Below are positions 61,239 to 64,000 of a DNA stretch of 64,000 bases, piece by piece. Origin of the DNA: Pyrrhosoma nymphula. Lineage: Eukaryota; Arthropoda; Insecta; Odonata; Coenagrionidae. Each line of letters begins with the position of its first letter. The stretch's first letter is position 1. The translations under genes and the position numbers were made by a program. Location: assembly GCA_963573305.1 (NCBI GenBank), contig OY754327.1, positions 179,994,386 to 180,058,385 of the forward strand, written 5' to 3'. The notes under the pieces are model-generated. The model worked only from the letters and a program-made list of their open reading frames with translations. It was not told the origin of the DNA and searched no databases.

Positions 61239-63186
61239 GGGCGCATTCAGCCGACGGAGCAGCTCCGGAGCTGCTCAAGTTAAGTTTTCGGAGCGCTTCG
61301 AGAGAGCGCTCTCATTCTGCTAAATGTTACGATCCGGAGCGGGAAGTTTCATTTGGAAATTGTTTTTCGCCGACGAAACTTATTGTAAGTACTGCGGTCA
61401 GCCCCGCCAAGTTCAGTGCGCTTTTATTGTTTTTTTGTTTCATTTTTTGAAGTTGTACGATAGGTGGCTTAGTGAGGACTCGGATGCATACATATTGTCA
61501 CATTGTTTACGAATCGCGGCCTTTTTGGGATTTCCGATTGTTGGCTCCATTGAAAATGGGTAAAAGATCTTGCTTTGTTCCTTGATGCTCCACAGGGTAT
61601 TCCACAACCTTTAAAAATAACAAAATTTTAGGTGTGAAGAATAAAAGCGCATTTAAGGCTAATGTAAGTACTCTTTTTTATTCTACACGTTACCGTATAG
61701 CAAGGTATGGTCGATAATTATGATTACCTATGAATCCATTGCAGAAATTTTATTATTTTGACAGAATTTGTTTTTTTCGCAATGTGAATTAAATTTCTTT
61801 GATGTGATAATTGAAGGTATGTATAACCGAATTCCAGTGCTAGTGAATTTCGCTCATTGCCCTTACCGACGCTAATGGTTTTATTTTGTAGCCGTTCTCT
61901 TTTTAAAAATATTTCTCTACGCCCATCATTTTCAAAAGATTTCCTTTCATCTGTTGAACCCCTATGATGGAAAATTTGAAACGTAGATCTAGTTACGACA
62001 TCATCGTGGTCGCTCGGCTGCCGTAGATCGTTGGTACTCACGAATGATCCATGATGGGTTAATGAAGGGGTTATCTGTTATTCCATTCATACATCGTATG
62101 TGGTTAACAATATTATTTGACGGAAAGAACCATTAGTTGCTTTCTAACTAGCCGTAATCTCCCACAGTACGAAATAAAAAAAGTAAATACCGCGTTTGTT
62201 TACATTGGGATGATAGGGATCATCTGATTCCATGCATCCAGTACGACAGTGGCGCCGCGGTTGGCAGCTTCAAAAAAGGTATCATGCCGCAATTAGGAGC
62301 AGCCCCGCCAAGTTCATTGCGCTTTCATTGTTCTTTTGTTACATTTTTGAAGCCGTTCGACAGGTGGCAATAGTGAGGTTTCTAAAAAGCGAAACTACGT
62401 TTGTTTATATTGGGATCGTCTGATTCCATCACTGGCGAATAGAGGCGCCGCATTTGGCAGCTTCAAAAAATGTATCACGCCGAAGTTGGAAGTCTGTTAT
62501 CCTTACAATTCTCGTATCCATGGTTAGGAGTCTGTTATCCTTCAGTATCCATGACTGCGATCAACGATCGACTATATACATAAATACGTGCATTATAATG
62601 TATAAACTTTCGAATTGTGTATAATAAATATGGATAACCATGTACTACTGGTTGAGATTGGAATATTAGGCGAAGACATGATTACCCTGGAGTAGCAAAT
62701 GCCATTCCTAATCTGTAGATAACCTGGTTTCTTACAAACTTCTTACTCTTCAAACTCGGTGATGAAGTTTTACAATTCATGATTAAATACAACTTCAATT
62801 TTTGTCATGACCTTTTACTTTATTCATCCTCTTTCAAAGCGATGAGATACATTCGATATGCTTAGAGTACATCGAGTGCAAAGAAATTTTACTAATAATT
62901 ACGAGACTAAACATCGTGGAAAAAGGAAACGTAATTTTGAAATAAAATAAATACGGTTTGAATCCATTACTATTTCCTATTTCCCTTAATTTTCACTTTT
63001 TCCTCGTTTACTTACGTTTCTGCTTTTATGTTGCCGTCATATTTTACCGCTAAGTGAGCAGTGAGCGACGATTTATTCCACTCACCAAGATGGCCGACCG
63101 CTCTCACTGAGCGCTCACTGAGCCTACGCATTTAGCCGAAACGCTCCGGATCGGCTCCGGAGCAGCTCCGTCGGCTGAATGCACCC
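61239..63186. mobile_element. TIR DNA transposon, non-autonomous, 1948 bp
   Basis: The two ends are inverted repeats beginning GGG[C/T]GCATTCAGCCGACGG, with about three mismatches in the first 34 bp and weaker similarity to about 90 bp. ATT stands directly outside each end (61236-61238 and 63187-63189), consistent with a 3-bp target duplication. Nested palindromes such as GAGCAGCTCCGGAGCTGCTC (61257-61276) sit in the ends. Inside, a 78-bp segment is repeated directly (61399-61477 and 62300-62377), and a 100-bp segment is duplicated at 62190-62295 and 62396-62490. No transposase is recognisable; a 105-codon minus-strand frame at 61724-62041 matches nothing I know. The superfamily is unassigned. 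Confidence 0.75.
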
Positions 63187-63289
63187 ATTGATGTCAGCTT
63201 TAGAATACCAAGGGCATTGCTGATATTTTTCGGAGATAGATAAACGAATGGGATACTCTCTATAAATATGATAAAATCCATGATAGTAA

Positions 63290-63500
63290 AACGAACTTTG
63301 CTACTTCCACAAAATATTTTAGAATGCACAACCGGTTTCAGCAGTTACGCCATCTTCAGGTACATTGAGACAAATGAGTTTTGCAGCAACAATATATGTA
63401 CAGATCTGAGGGGAAATAGTGTGGTTAAAAAGGTAGGGGATGAGGAGGGGGATGGGGAATGGGATGGGCATATGACTGTTGAGAAAAGGCTGGGTTGAGT
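63290..63500 (-). repeat. Penelope-like 3' tail, minus strand
   Basis: On the minus strand it reads CCCCTACCTTTTTAACCACA, TCAGATCTGTACATATATTG, CTGAAGATGGCGTAACTG, GAAACCGGTTGTGCATTCT and GTGGAAGTA. It is nearly the reverse complement of 63836-64000. It includes a hammerhead-like core at 63335-63359 (CUGAAGA, GGC/GCU stem, GAAAC). It forms the downstream tail of the GIY-YIG fragment at 63530-63840. Confidence 0.8.
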
Positions 63501-63529
63501 TCACCTTCTTACTTGAGACGGCGTGTCAT

Positions 63530-63840
63530 CATATTTTACGGGATAATGATGAGGTAATGTGACTAGTAGCAAGGGGGAGGGATTTAGAAAGTTCATGTCA
63601 TTCAGAAGATGGCTCGAATCCTTTTGAAGGCCGACCATTCGTTGCTCGTATGCATCCATCTTCTTGCCTTTCAGGATTGAAATTACTCCAATGGCCCAGC
63701 TCCATCACGTCTGGAGAAAGCCGATCAATCGTCCTTATCCTTAAAGCAGGTCTGGTGCTCCTTGGTTTCTTGTTTTGAAATTTCGCCCAGTTTGACCGAT
63801 ATCAAAGCATTTACAGTCATTACAGTAAGTTTATTCTCAC
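63530..63840 (-). pseudogene. Penelope-like GIY-YIG endonuclease fragment
   Basis: On the minus strand from 63824 it reads CNDCKCFDIGQTGRNFKTR: the C-x2-C pair, then a YIG-type motif reading DIG, then QTGR-x-F, typical of the GIY-YIG domain of Penelope-like elements. After frameshifts and stops, a later frame gives MDAYEQRMVGLQKDSSHLLN followed by DMNFLNPSPLLL, the C-terminal helix and end of the protein. The reverse transcriptase is missing because the copy is cut just upstream of this domain, where it meets the inverted tail at about 63836. It is inactive. Confidence 0.8.
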
Positions 63841-64000
63841 TCATTCCCCTCCCCCTTCCTCATCCCCTACCTTTTGTACCCACACCATTTACCCTCAGAT
63901 CTGTATATAGTTGCTGAAAAACTGATATGCCTCAATGCACCTGAAGGTGGCGTAACTGCCGAGACCGGCAGTGCATTCTGAAATAAATTGTGGAAGTAAA
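63836..64000 (+). repeat. Inverted Penelope-like tail, running off the window
   Basis: The plus strand reads TCATCCCCTACCTTTTGTAC, CAGATCTGTATATAGTTG, CTGAAGGTGGCGTAACTG, GAGACCGGCAGTGCATTCT and GAAATAAATTGTGGAAGTA. It mirrors 63290-63500 over at least 165 bp with moderate divergence. The hammerhead-like core is at 63941-63965 with a GGC/GCC stem. It abuts the truncated 5' side of the minus-strand GIY-YIG fragment. AATAAA lies near its end. Confidence 0.82.

Noticed and set aside
61724..62041. 105-codon minus-strand frame as a transposase
   Set aside because: No DDE/D or DNA-binding motif could be seen; its place inside the TIR element is the only hint.

Overview
The window looks like non-coding DNA from a large, AT-rich animal genome, most likely an arthropod and probably an insect. 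That guess rests on the mix of retroelements: Penelope-like elements, LINEs with apurinic-type endonucleases, a Copia-type gag relic and a miniature LTR element. I cannot name the species. I found no protein-coding host gene that I would defend, and no rRNA, functional tRNA, CRISPR array or bacterial-type operon. Nearly all open frames are short and overlap one another, fall in low-complexity DNA, or are pieces of decayed transposable elements.

Layout. 1-6.3 kb is unique AT-rich DNA with one foldback element (1989-2322). 6320-7365 is a miniature LTR retrotransposon with two 175-bp LTRs and an internal 74-bp tandem array. 7.4-16.4 kb is mostly anonymous, with two hammerhead-ribozyme-like motifs (7.88 and 9.06 kb), a short perfect hairpin (12.48 kb) and GC-rich islands (13.1 and 15.2 kb). 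16378-17130 is the decayed 3' part of a LINE. 17.1-34.6 kb is gene-less, interrupted by polypurine and CpG-rich islands at 21.3, 25.4, 29.1, 30.7 and 31.5-33.1 kb. 34659-36236 is a 5'-truncated Penelope-like element (reverse transcriptase plus GIY-YIG nuclease). 36806-41295 is a degenerate GATAT-rich repeat split by a nested pair of LINE insertions, both with recognisable target-site duplications. 44381-44555 is a long hairpin made of two inverted Penelope-type tails. 46.3 kb has a LINE 3' fragment and 48.4-48.8 kb a Copia gag relic on the minus strand. 46.9-47.5 and 53.0-53.8 kb are further CpG-rich islands. 61239-63186 is a TIR-bounded DNA element with 3-bp flanking repeats. 63290-64000 is a second Penelope-like copy, on the minus strand, joined to an inverted copy of its own tail and running off the window.

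The most interesting theme is that three separate Penelope-like copies carry an inverted copy of their own 3' tail at their 5' side (25 bp, 72-73 bp and at least 165 bp). Tails from at least four copies carry the same CUGAUGA-stem-GAAAC arrangement expected of hammerhead ribozymes. The clearest insertion history is at 36.8-41.3 kb, where both LINE insertions can be removed on paper to leave a continuous host repeat.
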